Counted from the first letter of the stretch, positions 36,990 to 50,485 are shown. The stretch is DNA of 64,000 nucleotides from Manis javanica (GCF_040802235.1 NC_133167.1:100922001-100986000), one strand, 5' to 3'. Numbers and translations are program-made. Notes: generated by a model from the letters alone, not told the origin.

Positions 36990-37500
36990 GATTGCTGTAT
37001 TAGATGAGATGCTAGACCAGGAAGTCTCTGTATTAGCATCCCAGCAGGAGGACGAAGGAAACTGCAGCTGAGGTTTTGAAGATTATTTAGTGAAGGAACT
37101 ATTTTCAGGGGTGTGAGCAAGATGAGGGAGCTGTAAAGGATGTTGAGGCCCTGGAGAACTAGCCACAGTGGGAAGGCCCTTACCGTCAGGCCTGGAGTAG
37201 CCAAGGGAGGCAGCGCTGCTCCAGCTGCCCAGTGGAGCTGTGGAAGGGGGGTCCTCAACAGCTGAAAGGCGTACGACCATGGGAGCTGGTCATCGCAGGG
37301 GGAGCAGCCACTCGCAGATTCGTGGCACCAAGGCAGAAAACAGCAGGAGAACTTCCTCCCAACCTTGCATCTCCTGCTGTTGTCGCCTGTTGGCAAAGCC
37401 AGCCAGAAGCCATAGGGCACGGGAGGTGAGGGAAGGCGGCTTGTAGGGAGAGAGAACTTCCTAGGGCGCTGAGCAGGGCGGAGAAGTGGGTCTCTATGGG
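36990..37500. mobile_element. Ancient LTR-like repeat (uncertain family)
   Basis: AGTGAAGGAACTATTTTCAG, GGCAAAGCCAGCCAGAAGCC, ATAGGGCACGGGAGG and GCTGAGCAGGGCGG follow the order of a known ancient mammalian repeat. The 180-aa minus-strand frame (36878-37420) is embedded in it and is not credible as a gene. Confidence 0.45.
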
Positions 37501-37749
37501 TTCTTCCACCTCAGAGATCTGTAAGCTCTGAGGCCATGATTCTGTTGATTTTCATAACAGACAGCCCAGTTTCCCCCTACTCCCAAAACTTGAACAGAGC
37601 AAAAGACTGAAAGATTACACCTGATACTCCTTGAATAACTAGTGCATCCTGTGAACTTAAAGCAAGTGCTTGGGTTACCTGGCAGTATCAGCAGTGTCAG
37701 GGAAATGCCCTTGAAAGCTGCAAGATGGAAAAGAAGCCATATGCCAGTC

Positions 37750-37905
37750 AACATATGTTTATTGAGCACCTACTGTATACTAGGCACAGTTCTAACTGCT
37801 ACAGATCCAGTAGTGACAAGACAGAAGTTCATCTCTTACATAGTAAAGGTAGGAAGGAGGCAGACAATAAAGACAAAAGTAAATAATTCAAGGTGCTACC
37901 ACACA
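37750..37905 (-). mobile_element. L2 3' end fragment
   Basis: ATGTTTATTGAGCACCTACT followed by AGGCACAGTTCTAACTGC, then a GACAATAAAGAC segment, is a well-preserved reverse-complement L2 terminus. Confidence 0.7.
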
Positions 37906-37911
37906 ATATAG

Positions 37912-38105
37912 TAAATTGGTTAGCTCATGAACTGCACCATTTCCTTGTTGTGTGATCTTCGTTAAGTTCCTTGACCTCTCTGTGTGTCATATAGGTATTG
38001 GTGATTATACCTGCCCAATAGTGGTGTTATGAGTATATAACTAGTTCATATACCTAAAGTGTTTAGATCAGTGCCTCGCACATGGAAGTGCTGTATGTAA
38101 ATGTT
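37912..38105 (+). mobile_element. MIR SINE
   Basis: TTGTTGTGTGATCTTCGTTA, AAGTTCCTTGACCTCTCTGT, GTTTAGATCAGTGCCTCGCA: full-span diverged MIR. Confidence 0.65.
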
Positions 38106-38454
38106 GTCAGGCACTATTAAGTACTAGATGATAGAGGAGATAATAAGGCAGAAAATGCAAGAACAGAGAGTGGTGATTGTGAGCATGACGGCAGCAGTTA
38201 GACAGGGACCAGGAGGGCTGGTGAGCAGGCTCACAGGCAGGAGCCAGAAGTTCTGGGGAAAGGGAGCAAAGCAGCCACCTGCCCCTTCCTGGAGTGCTGG
38301 AGGGAAAGATCAAGTGCCAGTGCAGGAAGGGCACTATTTGGGCCTGTTTAATGATAAGCACAGGCTGAGCTTTGTGATATGGATTCTAATATTTTTTAGG
38401 TATTTAAAGGGAAAAGGCAGAAGGAAAAGATGCTTGAAAGAGGCAGTAACATAG

Positions 38455-38685
38455 TACCCAAGAGCTCAGGCGGTGGCACTAGACTGGCATAGTTCAAATT
38501 CGGCTCTGCCATTTCCTATGATCTGACCTGGGCAAGATACTTAACCTTGTTGGTGATCAGTTTCCCCTTTTGGAAAATGGAAGTAGCAGTACTGTCTCAT
38601 GGTTTACTTTGAGTCTGAAATGAAATCATCTGTGGTAATTCATCTAGAACACTCTAAGGCATCAAAGCAGTGCGTATTGTTGCTA
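38455..38685 (+). mobile_element. MIR SINE
   Basis: CAAATTCGGCTCTGCCATTT, ATCTGACCTGGGCAAGATAC, CAGTTTCCCCTTTTGGAAAA: near full-length MIR. Confidence 0.75.
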
Positions 38686-41600
38686 TTACTTATGGTTATT
38701 AATGCAGAAAGAGAGAATGAATACCTATGCATGACTTGAAAAGGTGAGCATTAGTAAAATACTGACCTAGTTTTGCTTTAGTTGCCCTCTGTGATGTCCG
38801 GGCTCATAAAGGACAGCCTTTGAATCCTTTGCCGACTGGGAATCATCCCGAGGTGCCGTTCCCTGTGATGTGCTCACTGCACCAGAGCATCTGCTCATGT
38901 TCTGCACAAGCAGGTGTAACCAAAAAGACCTCCCAGGTCTATTACTCAATAAAATAAAGTCCTGTGGTGATAAAATTCAGTACTTGTTCATTTTTGAATG
39001 ATACTTTAGACAGTTCAAGGTGACAAAGAGCAGTGAAATGGCTATTGCTGATGAAAGTTAATTGGAAAATTGGAACTTAAAATTTCATGATTTTTTTTCA
39101 GCTAACTCCTTTCTAAGCATAATCTATTCCCTGGACAGTCTTTTGGTGCTGATTTAAAAAGGAGTCTATTTTGTTAATACCTGCTAATTTGTGCCCTGGA
39201 GGCTTTCAATAAATCAAACCTCATAGATTAAAAGAGAATAAGACAATGATGGAGATTCTCTTCTTCTCCCTTCCATGAAACATTTTGAGATTGAAATACT
39301 TCAATTCTAACTTCTTGGAGTTACTGCTCAGTTATATTGCTTACAGAGCCTAAATTAATACATGAATGTCAAAGTTTGCTTTTTTAAATGACATGTTCTA
39401 TCTTGTACTAAGAATAAGAAAGTGCTCTTTTCCTAGGTAGTTGTTTTTGTAAAAATACATTGAAATAGAACTTTACTTTTACTCCTTTTATTCTTTCTAT
39501 GTTATTAAAATAAAATTCTCATTAATCTGGAATAACAGGAAAGAAGGCTCATCTGTTCATTATGGGAAAAAGTTTAAATGTGCCGCTTCATTACTTCAAA
39601 CACGTCACTACCCATATTACAAATGAAAACCTAATTAGGAATAAAGTGCTTTTCAAATTCCTATTCAAAACAGGCACATATTATCTTTAGGTGTGCCACA
39701 AACAAAACAGAACTTTAACATATGAAAATTATGAGATTCAGAAGTTGAAAATAACCTAAAGAATTAATAATTTTATGAGGCTTTTGGTTTATAACTGTTA
39801 TTGGTTTTAGACCGACTATCCCTTCAGTCTCAGGAAAGTCCAAGAAAATTTAAGAGGGGGGTTAATTATTTTGATTTTTATTTTTTAAGGCAGTTTAGTA
39901 TTTAGTTTTTATTTTTAAGGCAGTTTAGTATTTAGTGTCAAAATACCTACAACTCTCAAAATAGTGGGGAATAAATTAATGATGTTCAGCAATATAGAAA
40001 AGCCCTCTATATTTTTCCTTTTCTTCTTCGGAACTTACTAGTTTATTTAGTACTTGGGTACTAATCTATTAAATTTTAGGGACCAAGAATAACTGAATAT
40101 GTAAAATAGAATCTTGTTATTATATTAAAGACATTTCCTTGGTTTTTCTTTTTTTTCTCCCCCCTTCCCCCTTCCCCACCCCTTTTGGGGAAAGCTCATC
40201 TCTTTGTAGTTCAAGAGAGGTTTCTGATTCACCTTGTGAGGCAGCTACATTGTATGAAATGCAGTGTTTCCCAAGTCAGATCATTTGCTTGGCATCCCGT
40301 ACCAGTTCAGTAGGGTGCCCTGGCTGTCATATATCTCTTTTGCAGTGTAAGCGGGCCTTTCTCCGTAAGGAGAACTTACTGGGGTGAGATTGCTGGCTTC
40401 AATATGTGCGGCTTCTTGTCCGAATCCCCCATGCTGAGTTCTTGTGTTGCCTTCCTCCAGAGGTCATGTCTGACACAGCTTCCCCACTGTGCTGGGATGA
40501 CCGTTTTCTTTCATCATTATTTGCCTAAACTTAGAGAACATCACTGTTGTTTCATCCTTGGGTTTCCCCTACCAACTGTGTTGCTGTGCATACAGAGTAA
40601 TTACTGGTTTTCAGGCCTACGCCTGGGTAAGAGGTGAAGATGGATTCTCTGCTTCTCAGTTTGGACAGCACGCTGTTGAATAATGAAAATGGTGTTGAGA
40701 ATGACTGATAAACCCTCCTTAGTTTTTCCAGTAGTTACACTGAGACTATTCCAAGCGTGTACAAGATCAAGCATCCATTAGACCTTTTTTATTTTCTTGT
40801 AATTCTGTGGGTTTCTGTAGAACTCTAAAAGTGCTGTGCCCCCTTTTAAACATTAAATTAAATTAACTAAAAAGAGAAAGAAAAAGAGCCTACCTTTTAT
40901 GGGGTTTCCCCAGAGGCTTTTTATCTGTTTAGAGGAACCAGAGATTTTTCCCATATTGACATAAGCATTCATTTGCTAATTTCTTGGACATGAAACTGCA
41001 TGGAGCCTTCCCCAGAATCTTGAATGGAGCTGAAATACTTGGGTCCTGAGGGCCGCGGCAGTGCTACCCCATCCCCAGCACACATACGGCTTTTCCTCCT
41101 CTATCTCCTCAGATAAAAGTCAGAGCTGATCGCCTTAAGGAAAGAATGAGTTAAATGGACCAACATTCTAGGCCTGGATCTAAAAAACCCGGCCTTTTCA
41201 GCAGCCCCTGAGCACCTGCAGCAGCAAGGGCATTTGCACATACATAAATAAATAAATTAACAATGAATAAATAATTTAATCCCAGCCACACAATGCCACC
41301 TTGCTGAGTTGATCCTTTGCAGCTCCCAGTGAATTTGCCCATTTCTAATTCTTTTTGATAAAGTCCTCAGATACTTGCTGACTGTCAGGCTCGTTTTCTT
41401 ATTGTTTTCGCTTGATTAGTTCTGTGTGACCTAAGGTCGCCTTAAAATCCACGTCTCTCGTGAAGACTCCAAAAGGCCCTCTTTTTAGCAGCCTCTAGAA
41501 AAGGATGGCAAGTGCCTGCCGTTTCTCCACACAAAAGCTTGGAGGGTGTTTCATCACTAGCTTCCTGAAGCAGCCCTTCCTTCACCCAAGTGCAGAGATA

Positions 41601-43184
41601 ACTGGTTAAGGGGCAGTGTGTCTTCACGGCCTCTGTGTCTTGCGCCCTGGGATGTACTTGTGTCGGGTCTCTCAGGTACCAGAGGAGGGGCCACCTCCCC
41701 TTTCTCCCTGCCAGGCACCTTGTCAGCCACAGCACCAGGCCGCGGCGCCTGCCTACCCACCCCGGTGCCTGGGCTGTTTGCTCTGTGATCTTTCAGGAAA
41801 GACGCTGGCCTTCGTGGGGGCACATGAGAAGTTACTTTTTATTTCTTTTCTTTTTAAACTAGCTAGGAGGTTGCTGGCCGTTCCTCATTTTTAGGCGGCA
41901 CATTCCGTTTAGGCTGTGGGCCCAGCAGCAGGAGGCCTGTGACCCCACATCTGGGCTGGGCTGGGCCGTAAGCCAGGGCCTCCTCACACTCTATCACCAC
42001 TGCCCACTCCCTGGCCATTCTCTCCCTTCCCAAGGGGATGGCTCCTCTGGAGGTGGGGCTGGGACAAGAGTGAGACCCTGTGTTGGCTGAACCGAAGCCT
42101 ATAATTAACAGGACCCAAATTCCTCGCTTGCGTTTTTATTAAAAAATTCCCATAGATTGGTTGATCAATTGTTCAGTGTCCTCCAACAGTTCTGATAAAG
42201 TTTTCCATGATGTCAGACTTCTGGATTTTCAACATTTTCTTTGTAATGTTTGTCGTGTTATGTGGAGTCTTACAGTTGTTACTTTTTAATAACAGTGAGC
42301 CACTTGAGGACTTAAGGGAGATGTTAATGAATATCATAGTACCCTATGAAAGTCTGAAAAAGTTTGAGAAAGTAGGCTACACGCCCCACATAGAAATCTG
42401 CATGATGAAGTTTTAGAATTTTTCTATATATGTTTCCATTTATGTGATGAAAATCTTAAGAATAGATTTTCATATACTTCAGTGTATTTCAGCAGTTTTC
42501 AGAAGGACAAATTACGTAGCCTGAACTGGCAAAGTCCTACAAGAATTTGGTCCCATCATCTGAATCCAAAAAAGGAAACAATCCTGGCCCAGGTGAAGTC
42601 AAGATGCCTTGTCCACGAAAGCCCTTAGGTCAGGAGCCCTGGAAGAGCACGCCGAAGTGGCCCTGCGGGAAGGTGAGCTCTGCCTGCACTCAGACTTCCT
42701 GTCGAAAGCATTCCAGCTCCAGTGACCCTCAGGCAACAGGTGCCAAAAGGCACGGATTTACATCTGTGTGCATCATCTCAGAACCATTAGGAAAAGACTT
42801 TCTCCTCTGGAAGATCCATCATTTGAGACGAGTTATTGGCAAAGGGCAATACAACTTCAAATGCTTATATTAGCAGTTTGTGTCCAGTGTGTGTATTGTT
42901 TTCCCACAGTCATGCTGGGCACTATGCGGCTCTGGGGACACTGGAACAAACACAATTTTATATGACTAACAAAGGACACCAGGTTCTTGAAATGACTGTA
43001 TCACCGTTTTCAGGAGAGGGTCACACAGTCTTTTTGACGAGAAATCTCTAGTGGATGTTCCTGAGCTTGGTGAAGAGCAATTTACGAAAAATCAGAAGGG
43101 TCTATAACCACAGAAAGACAACTAGTGAGCAGAGACCCCGGAGATGGTAGAACTACTACAAACATGTCACACGCTAAGTCCTAA
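38686..43184. other. Unassigned intergenic sequence
   Basis: Contains the tandem duplication at 39,875 and GC-moderate patches at 40,180-40,640 and 41,440-42,080. Frames at 42207-42416 and 42547-42965 are noted as weak candidates only. Confidence 0.45.
39875..39935. repeat. 30/31-bp tandem duplication
   Basis: Two adjacent copies, 39875-39905 and 39906-39935, share TTTAAGGCAGTTTAGTATTT and differ only by one T in a T run. Confidence 0.9.
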
Positions 43185-43500
43185 CAGCAATTTAACTTTT
43201 TATTATTTTGAAAGTCATAAAACATCTCAAATTTACAGGAAAATACAGAGAATGGTAGCCCGGATTCAACTGATGTTACCTTTTTGCCGTAAGTGCTCCA
43301 GTTCCTTCCTTCAATAACGTTTTCAGAGGCAACCGCAGCCCTCTCTCTCCCTCCAGGATCACAGTCCCTTCTGAGCTTCCCCAAGGTACCTCTCAAGATA
43401 ACTACAGCCTGTAAGGAACCTCTACTTCCATTCTCCTTGTCTCCATAATTTACCTGCTAGAATGACAGTCTCTCCCAATATTGTAAATATGTTGTACATA
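43185..43500 (-). mobile_element. Old L1 3' UTR fragment
   Basis: TTTATTATTTTGAAAGTCAT, AAATACAGAGAATGGTAGCC and CCGGATTCAACTGATGTTAC mirror the reverse complement of an L1M 3' UTR. It ends in a CA-rich stretch (43,500-43,530). Confidence 0.5.
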
Positions 43501-43530
43501 CACACAAACACAGACTCACACACATACACA

Positions 43531-46500
43531 GAGAGCAGAGTGAAGCATGTTCATGGAAAGGTTAGCAGTTGATTCATATAAAATGTATTTTCACATGTTT
43601 ATACTTTTTTATACTTCTAAGTATATTTTCTATATGATTTTCTTTATGCTTCTGTATGTATTTCCACATGTTCTCATTGATCATATACTTAAGTAATAAT
43701 AAAGTAATAAATAATGATAAAAATGTTATGAAATAATATATCTTTTACTATTTGCAAAAATAAAACTAGTACATTTTGTGGAAAAGTACGCCAATTTAGA
43801 AAGGAAGGATCTTTTTGAGTCCTAAGACAGCTAAGACAAATGGAAGCCTGCCTGTACCTTCTTTTAACTTGATGGCAGTTCCCTCTGCCAGAGGGCCTAA
43901 ATCAGTAAGAAAACACTTACATATAGATGCAAACAAATAAGTGGATTTCAAACTGTTCCTTGGAGGTGAACGTCATTGAGAATCTATAAATCTATTATAT
44001 CAATAAAAATGATGAGTAGCTAAACTTGCATCTGATGATAAGAGCAACCTCCAGATATTTTTAGGAATAAGAGCCAGGAGCAGATGGGAAATTCTCAGAA
44101 AAATGTTAAGGAACTGAAACTGGAAGATACTGACAGTAAAAAATGCCAAGATCTTGTGTTCTCTGAAAGTTTCTTAGTGGGGCCTGTTCTAGGTCCATTG
44201 AGAGGACAGTCTGATAAATGTGAATGTACGTGATAAGATGGAAGGCTGTTTCACTGAAGCAAGGGAGGTGGCTTGTCCAACAGAGCTGTTAGCCTACTGT
44301 CACCCTTGTGTGACGTTAGCAAGGGTATCCTTTGCCTGCTGGGTAGATACAGCCCCACGTCAGGACATAGCACACGGGGTGCAGGCTGGTCTTCAGCTCC
44401 CCTTGTCCCTTTTTCCCAGTGTCTTTGTACAGGTGCACACCTGTACCCAGTGGCCTGAAGCTGGCCTCCTTAACTCCTCCAGTGTCATGCCCTCTTGCCT
44501 CTGGTCCTTTGGAAATAGCCCTGCGTGTGCTGGCTTCTTACACTGGACTACAGATCTGTGGCTTGGGGATGAGCTCTAGGGAAAGCAGGTTGGACTGTTC
44601 TCATGACCTGCTTTTGTTCTGCTGTTTCCACTGATCAAACTTGGTGAAAGGAAGTTCTTCAAGTTCAGTCACTCCCACAAGCTCTGCTTTAGTGGTTAGA
44701 ATGGAATCTCCTGCTGGTTAGAAATGTTTGTTTGCTGTGTTTCATCATCTTTTTCTCCATCTTGCCCAGAATCTCTTGAAATGGGTGGCCTAGAGCAGTG
44801 TTAGGATAGATAGTCTTACTGCCCATATCATTCCTTAGTTGTACCCCAATACCTCAACGTTTGTCATAGTCAGTGAACAACCACTTAGACAAAACTCACA
44901 TGAGGGCCTGTGCCCCAACAGAAGGCACATCTCATCCATTCTCACAGTGAACAATGCCATGTCCTCTGCCTTGGGGGGCAGAGTGAAGGGCAATGTCCTG
45001 ATCCATCCGTATTGCGGAACAAAACAGGAGGCTGAGTGGGAATGACCTGGAGCCCCTTCTAGAGGTCCACAGCTCCATTTAAACTTACAGTTCCTTTTCT
45101 GGATCCCATTTCCATAGTGACAAGGGAACAGTAAGCATGACTTTGTACCAAAATTCTGCCTGACCAGTAGAGGATCCCTCCATATGGGCTTCCTACCTGT
45201 GTCTAGGTTAGCCAACAGTGAGGGAATGGATGACTGGGATAACCATGGGTTTGTTATTCAACTGGTGGGTAGGATCGTCAGTAGTAAGAGCTTGTACACC
45301 TGAGAAGAGCCTGAGAGGGGCCATCTTTATCAGATACATTCTCAGATACTGGGTGTATGATAGGAGAGAGCTATCTACCTGGTAAGTGTGGGTCTTATTA
45401 AACTTGTAAGACTAAGGGCTGCTGTTCTTTCTTGTGAATTTACTACTTGTTTATTAAGTCTTTGTATATATTGCTGTTAAGTGAATTTCTTTCACCAGTG
45501 GAGTTTTTGTGTTATTCTGTAATTCCTCAACATAACTATAATTTGAGGTTTCTTATGAATTTTAGAATTTTATGTAACCTAAGTAAAAATTAGAATCTAG
45601 TTCTGAGTTTCCTCTTACAGTAGAATTAAATTAGTATCCAGAGAACAAAGCTTCCTTTACTCTTTTCTTTTTTTCTTCCAAAAGTTATCAAATATAATTA
45701 AAAATCTGGTTTCCAAACACTGTCAGGTAGTAGAAAAAGAATTTGAAGATTTAGGTGAAATTAAGTTCAGCTGCCACACACAGGAAAATATGTACATCCC
45801 TTTAAAGGGATAAGAAATCTTATTATATTGTTTAAGGAGGTGATTTTTAAGGTCACGCTGTAGCACTGAATTTCTGCTTTTCTATAATTCCATTTCCTTT
45901 CTAAATGTATGTATACTTTTGCTCAAGAATAAATTATAAGCTGGTTTTAGAGGGAAAACAAGTCTTTTAATAAAAATGAAATTACGTAATTTCAGAGTTA
46001 TACATCATTCAAGCATGAACTCATTTGGTGGGGTTTATTGAAAGCATCCACTTTATTATAAGCAATTTTTTCTCTGAAAGCCCTTGAAATAGTGTCAAGA
46101 CATAGAAAGCCCAAAAGCATAAAACTGAGCTGGCATTATATTTCTGCACTGTCATACATTTATCCCAGTTCCTTCCAAAATTGGATCTCTCATTGTTCGA
46201 GGACAATTACTCCTCACAATACTTTATTTAAAGGTTTTATATTCATCCTGAACTAACTTGAGGAGACAAGACTCTGAACTTCATGGAGTTTATAAGACAT
46301 TTTGGCCACTCACCAAAATCTGCCCATTTTCCCAATACTAAAATTAGTCCCCGGAGAAGAGTTGACACTACTTCAAGATATGTTCAAAAACACTCAGTTG
46401 TGTTTCAGACATACTTCTCGATAGAGTGCGAATGAGCAAGGTAAGACATCACACCCCGCCCTAGCCTAGTGAGCCCTGAGTGGCCTGGAGGCCTCTGTGC

Positions 46501-48074
46501 TGTTACCCAGGGAGTCACAGCTCAGTTGCCCTCAGGCCTCCCAATGAGAGCTGTTGGGGGTTTGTTAATGCTAAACGTTGACTCTAGTCTCTCAGGCTGA
46601 GGTTCAAAAGACAGCATGGCAAGAAGTACCAATGTCATTTGTTGTGATTTCTCACAAATAGGAAATACTCTGCTGTTCATAACTGTCACACCACTGCTGT
46701 CCTTACAGGGAGAGATTTCTTATCCCAACCCCCAAACTCAGTATGTAGCCCCTAGTTCCCCTCACTCCTTCTGGTGAATAATGGCTTTTTTTCATATATT
46801 CTTTAATATTCTGTGGTTTACAATCCAGTTGTTTTTACATTATGTAAGTTTGTCCCCAAAGAGAATTTCACTGAATACTTTTAGAACATGTTTAGAAAGT
46901 TTAAGCATAGTCGTTTTTAGGCCAGCTGCCTAGTAACTTAGTAATTTACAGTTACTGTGACACATGAGAAAGATAGGTTGGGCTCTAGAGCAGTGATGGG
47001 GTCTTGGGTACCCAGGGGTACGTTGGCTTGGTTAAGGTCTTGGTATAAGGACAGCCTTGAGAATAGGGTTTGTAGGTCTGGTGAAATGTTAGTTTGTATC
47101 AGTCCTCTGTTATGAAATTGATTTGGACATTTTCACCTCTCATTAGAAGACATTTTATTATTTTTTCGCTTCCTTTTCTCTTTGGGTTTGTCCTTGGTAC
47201 TGTTCAGTTTGTACTTAATGCAATGTTTTTGGAAGGACGCGGTAGTTGGTAATAGCTGCCTTAAAAGCCTCATGAGCTCCCCCTGCTGTTTGCAGCTGAC
47301 AATACAAGACCCTGTCAATTCTAAACCCCAGAAGCATACAAGTCAAAGAATTCAGAAGCATACCTTGTAGGTTTGCTTGATCTAAGAGGCAGATTAATAC
47401 TTGTTAATTTTATTCTGAAAATTTATCAAATCAGAAAGGAAAGGAAGGCTATTTTAGCATTTTATCTGGGCTATCACTTAAGCTAGCACGAGGGAACTGT
47501 GCCACTTATATGATCTAAGAAGCAGGTTTGTACCACTTTTGAAAAAACTGCTGAGGAAGAATGAAGAAATATATAACAAAGTTACATCAGATCAGAAATG
47601 GGCTGACTAAAACCTGGAAGATGTGCTTTTATCCATTTCATTTTTTATCGGAAGGGTTTGAAAAAATATGTTTTAAAAATAAGCCACTGATATAGTTTCT
47701 GTTCTGTTTAATTTTTTCCCCAACACTTCTTACAACTTTTCATGTGATATGATGTAAATTTATGTGCCTTAATATAGTGTGAATTTTCACACTGAAGATA
47801 ACTAAATTTCACACAAAAATCATGTTTATTGATCAATATTCTTCTTATAAATATACAAATTAATACATAGCATACTATACCACAAGCAAAAACCATCATA
47901 AGATATGTGTTCCTCACATTACAGATACATATATGGGAACACCTTCTAGCCACCAGAACCAGGGTAGGCACGGGTGAGAGGATGCTGAGCAAAACAGAGA
48001 CTTCTGCCTTTGTGTAATGCACACCCTATTTGGGCAAGCATTTATAAAATGAAGCATTCAGAAAAACACATAAT
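43531..48074. other. Unassigned intergenic sequence
   Basis: Includes a 126-aa minus-strand frame (44835-45215) without recognised domain in a GC-moderate patch (44,190-45,240) that may be repeat-derived. The remainder is AT-rich with nothing recognised. Confidence 0.45.
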
Positions 48075-48250
48075 TAAAAATTAAGAATGGTTTGATGGAC
48101 ATGACACCAAAAGCAAAAATAGATAATTTGGATTTCATCAAACTGCATAACTTCTATACCTAAAAGGACACTATCAGCAGTGAAAAGACAAATCAACCCA
48201 AAGAATGGGAGAATGTATTTGCAAATCATACATCTGATAAAAGGTTAGTA
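48075..48250 (+). mobile_element. L1 ORF2 3' fragment
   Basis: TTGGATTTCATCAAACTGCA, ACACTATCAGCAGTGAAAAG and GGGAGAATGTATTTGCAAAT are L1 ORF2 C-terminal coding phrases. Short and broken. Confidence 0.75.
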
Positions 48251-49254
48251 TCCAGAATATCCGAAGACTTAGACTGTGTGAGTGCGAAGGGACATGGAGA
48301 AACTGCAGGTTTGGTGATGGACTGTCTGTGTCGGTGAGTGACAGAGGGAAGAGCCAAGGACGAACCCCCCAGCTGAACGGTGTGTCACTGCTGTGTGTCT
48401 CAGTCTGGTCTGAAAAATAGGATCTGTTATTTCACATCAGGAAAAATGAGTTGCTGAGGTACTTTTATTCTTTGCTGATTAATGCTTCATAAATTATGAT
48501 TATTAGAGTGGCCATTCTGAGCTATCCATTACCATGATCGAACTTGATTTCTGTTTCACTTGGCTCATAGGATATGATGATGACAGAGATGGGTAATTTG
48601 TATGCTGTTTTAAGTGCACCTGGGCCAAAGTACATTCAGAAGATAAAAGGTGACATAAAGCTGTGTTTCAGAATTTTAAATGAGTTCACTGGAACAGTTT
48701 AAACTTTAAAATCAGTTTTTTTCCTTTAATATGATTGAAAGTAATATTTGGGAAACAAGTGGAGATGAGGCTGGCATACCTGAGTGGAGGTCTCTCCATC
48801 CCAAACTTTGTAGGTGAGGTGTCAGTGAATAAACTGGATTAGAACTCCCAAGTTGGTAGGCCAGGGGAGCTTCTTCCGAAAGCAGGGAGACATGCAGTCA
48901 CTGTTCTCCAACCAAGAGGAGCTGATTAGCACAGTGAGGTCTTATGGCCCAAAGGGGTGTGTGTGCAGAGACAGTGGGCACCTCCATGACTGATGGCTGA
49001 GAGCAGGCTGCCGCGGAGAGCCGTGCAGGCAGGCAGAGCTGGCAGCCACTCTGGAGGAGCCACAGGGGAAATGCCCAAATTCACTGCAGTGTTGTTTTTT
49101 TTTTTTTAAGTGTTTAGTTTTTTCAAACAGGTGAAACCTGGCTCTGACCCAGCTCTGGATCAGCTGCAGGATGTGGAGGACCCGGGGGAACATGTTGGGC
49201 TGCAATGAGTCCACCACCAGCAAATCCAACCTCTGCCATAGTGCAGGTCAAACG

Positions 49255-49590
49255 GGAGAATCTGTAGATGAACAGAGATTTAAAAGACATATCAAATAGT
49301 TTAAATGAGTAAGGCAAAAACTGTATTGTCCAGGGATGCACATTTGGGTGGCCAAACTATTTTTTAAAAATTCAAGGAAATGATCACTGTCAGTCCGGAT
49401 AGTGGTTACTGTCTGGGGAGAAAGGGGCTGAGGTGGGAGTGAGGCTGCATGGAGATGGCAGAGGTCTGTTTCTTGATGTGCACGGTCATTACAAGGGTGC
49501 GCACCTTAAAAGAAATCATTGAACCAACATTTATTTTATGTGGTTTTCTGTATCTTTATTTAATTTTACAATAAAAAGATTTTTTAAAAG
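49255..49590 (+). mobile_element. L1-type 3' end fragment
   Basis: CCGGATAGTGGTTACTGTCT, then GGGTGCGCACCTTAAAAG and a final TTTAATTTTACAATAAAAAG tail, as in L1M/HAL1 3' ends. Confidence 0.55.
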
Positions 49591-50024
49591 TGTTTAGTTC
49601 TTATTCAGCATTTAGTTATCTTCCATCTCTTCTGTAACATTTTCACAGTTCTGACACCGTAACTCAGCAATGCAATTTGGCCATGTTCGTACCACATCTT
49701 TATTCTCCTACATACATAATGTACATTCCCCAAATCTTTATCACTCATTTGCTAGTCGAGCATTATCTCCGTCAAGATCAGTTCAGTGGCTGCCTGGAAG
49801 CCACTCTCACCTGTGGTTGGGTGTTCGTGCTCCTTCCACTGCTGTGGCTAACATTGCCGTTTGTTGTCAAGCTTAGAAATTGGTGTTTAACAAAGATACT
49901 ATTGTTAAACTTGATAGTATATTTTCAGGGGGATAGGAAGACTCTGTGTTGTGTCGCACTCTTGCTGTATTCAATTTAAGAAGAAAAGAGCCTCATCTTA
50001 GAGCTAAAGCTACTCTAAGTACTA

Positions 50025-50110
50025 CCATTTGTCATTCATAGATATTTCTTGAGCCCCTACTCTGTGCTAACCTCTGCTAGGTTCTAATATATATTCTATG
50101 AAATGTATAG
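50025..50110 (-). mobile_element. L2 3' end fragment
   Basis: TATTTCTTGAGCCCCTACTC and TGCTAACCTCTGCTAGGTTC match the reverse complement of the L2 terminus. Confidence 0.55.
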
Positions 50111-50279
50111 AATCTAGTGTCCTTTCAGAAAGCTTAGAAACAAGCTAACCATCAAAAATATTGCAGAATTAGATAGGCTGATACTGGACTTCAACTCTAT
50201 AGACAAACCCTGTGTAAGTGCCACAAACACTGGTCCTTCTGACTCTAGTCCTTTTCTGAACACTCCACGTGCTGAAACT

Positions 50280-50485
50280 AGAGGGTGCTTTTTAAAAGGC
50301 ATATTTGATCAAATCTTTTAACAGTTCACTGGTCATATGGACAACCAGTCAGAAGTTCCTCTGTCAGCTTAGCCTTCACATATGTGTTTTCTACCTGAAA
50401 CCCTTTTCCTGTCCTTCCCCCAATTCACCTGGTGAATTCCTACACTTCCTTCAGGCATCAGGTGAAAAGTCACTGTCTCTGCCTC
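50280..50485 (+). mobile_element. L2 fragment
   Basis: Decayed plus-strand L2 3' region: ACCCTTTTCCTGTCCTTCCC, then CCTTCAGGCATCAGGTGAAA, in the order found in L2 consensus-like copies. Confidence 0.45.

Noticed and set aside
36878-37420. 180-aa minus-strand frame
   Set aside because: Lies in an ancient LTR-like repeat; no domain, no splice context.
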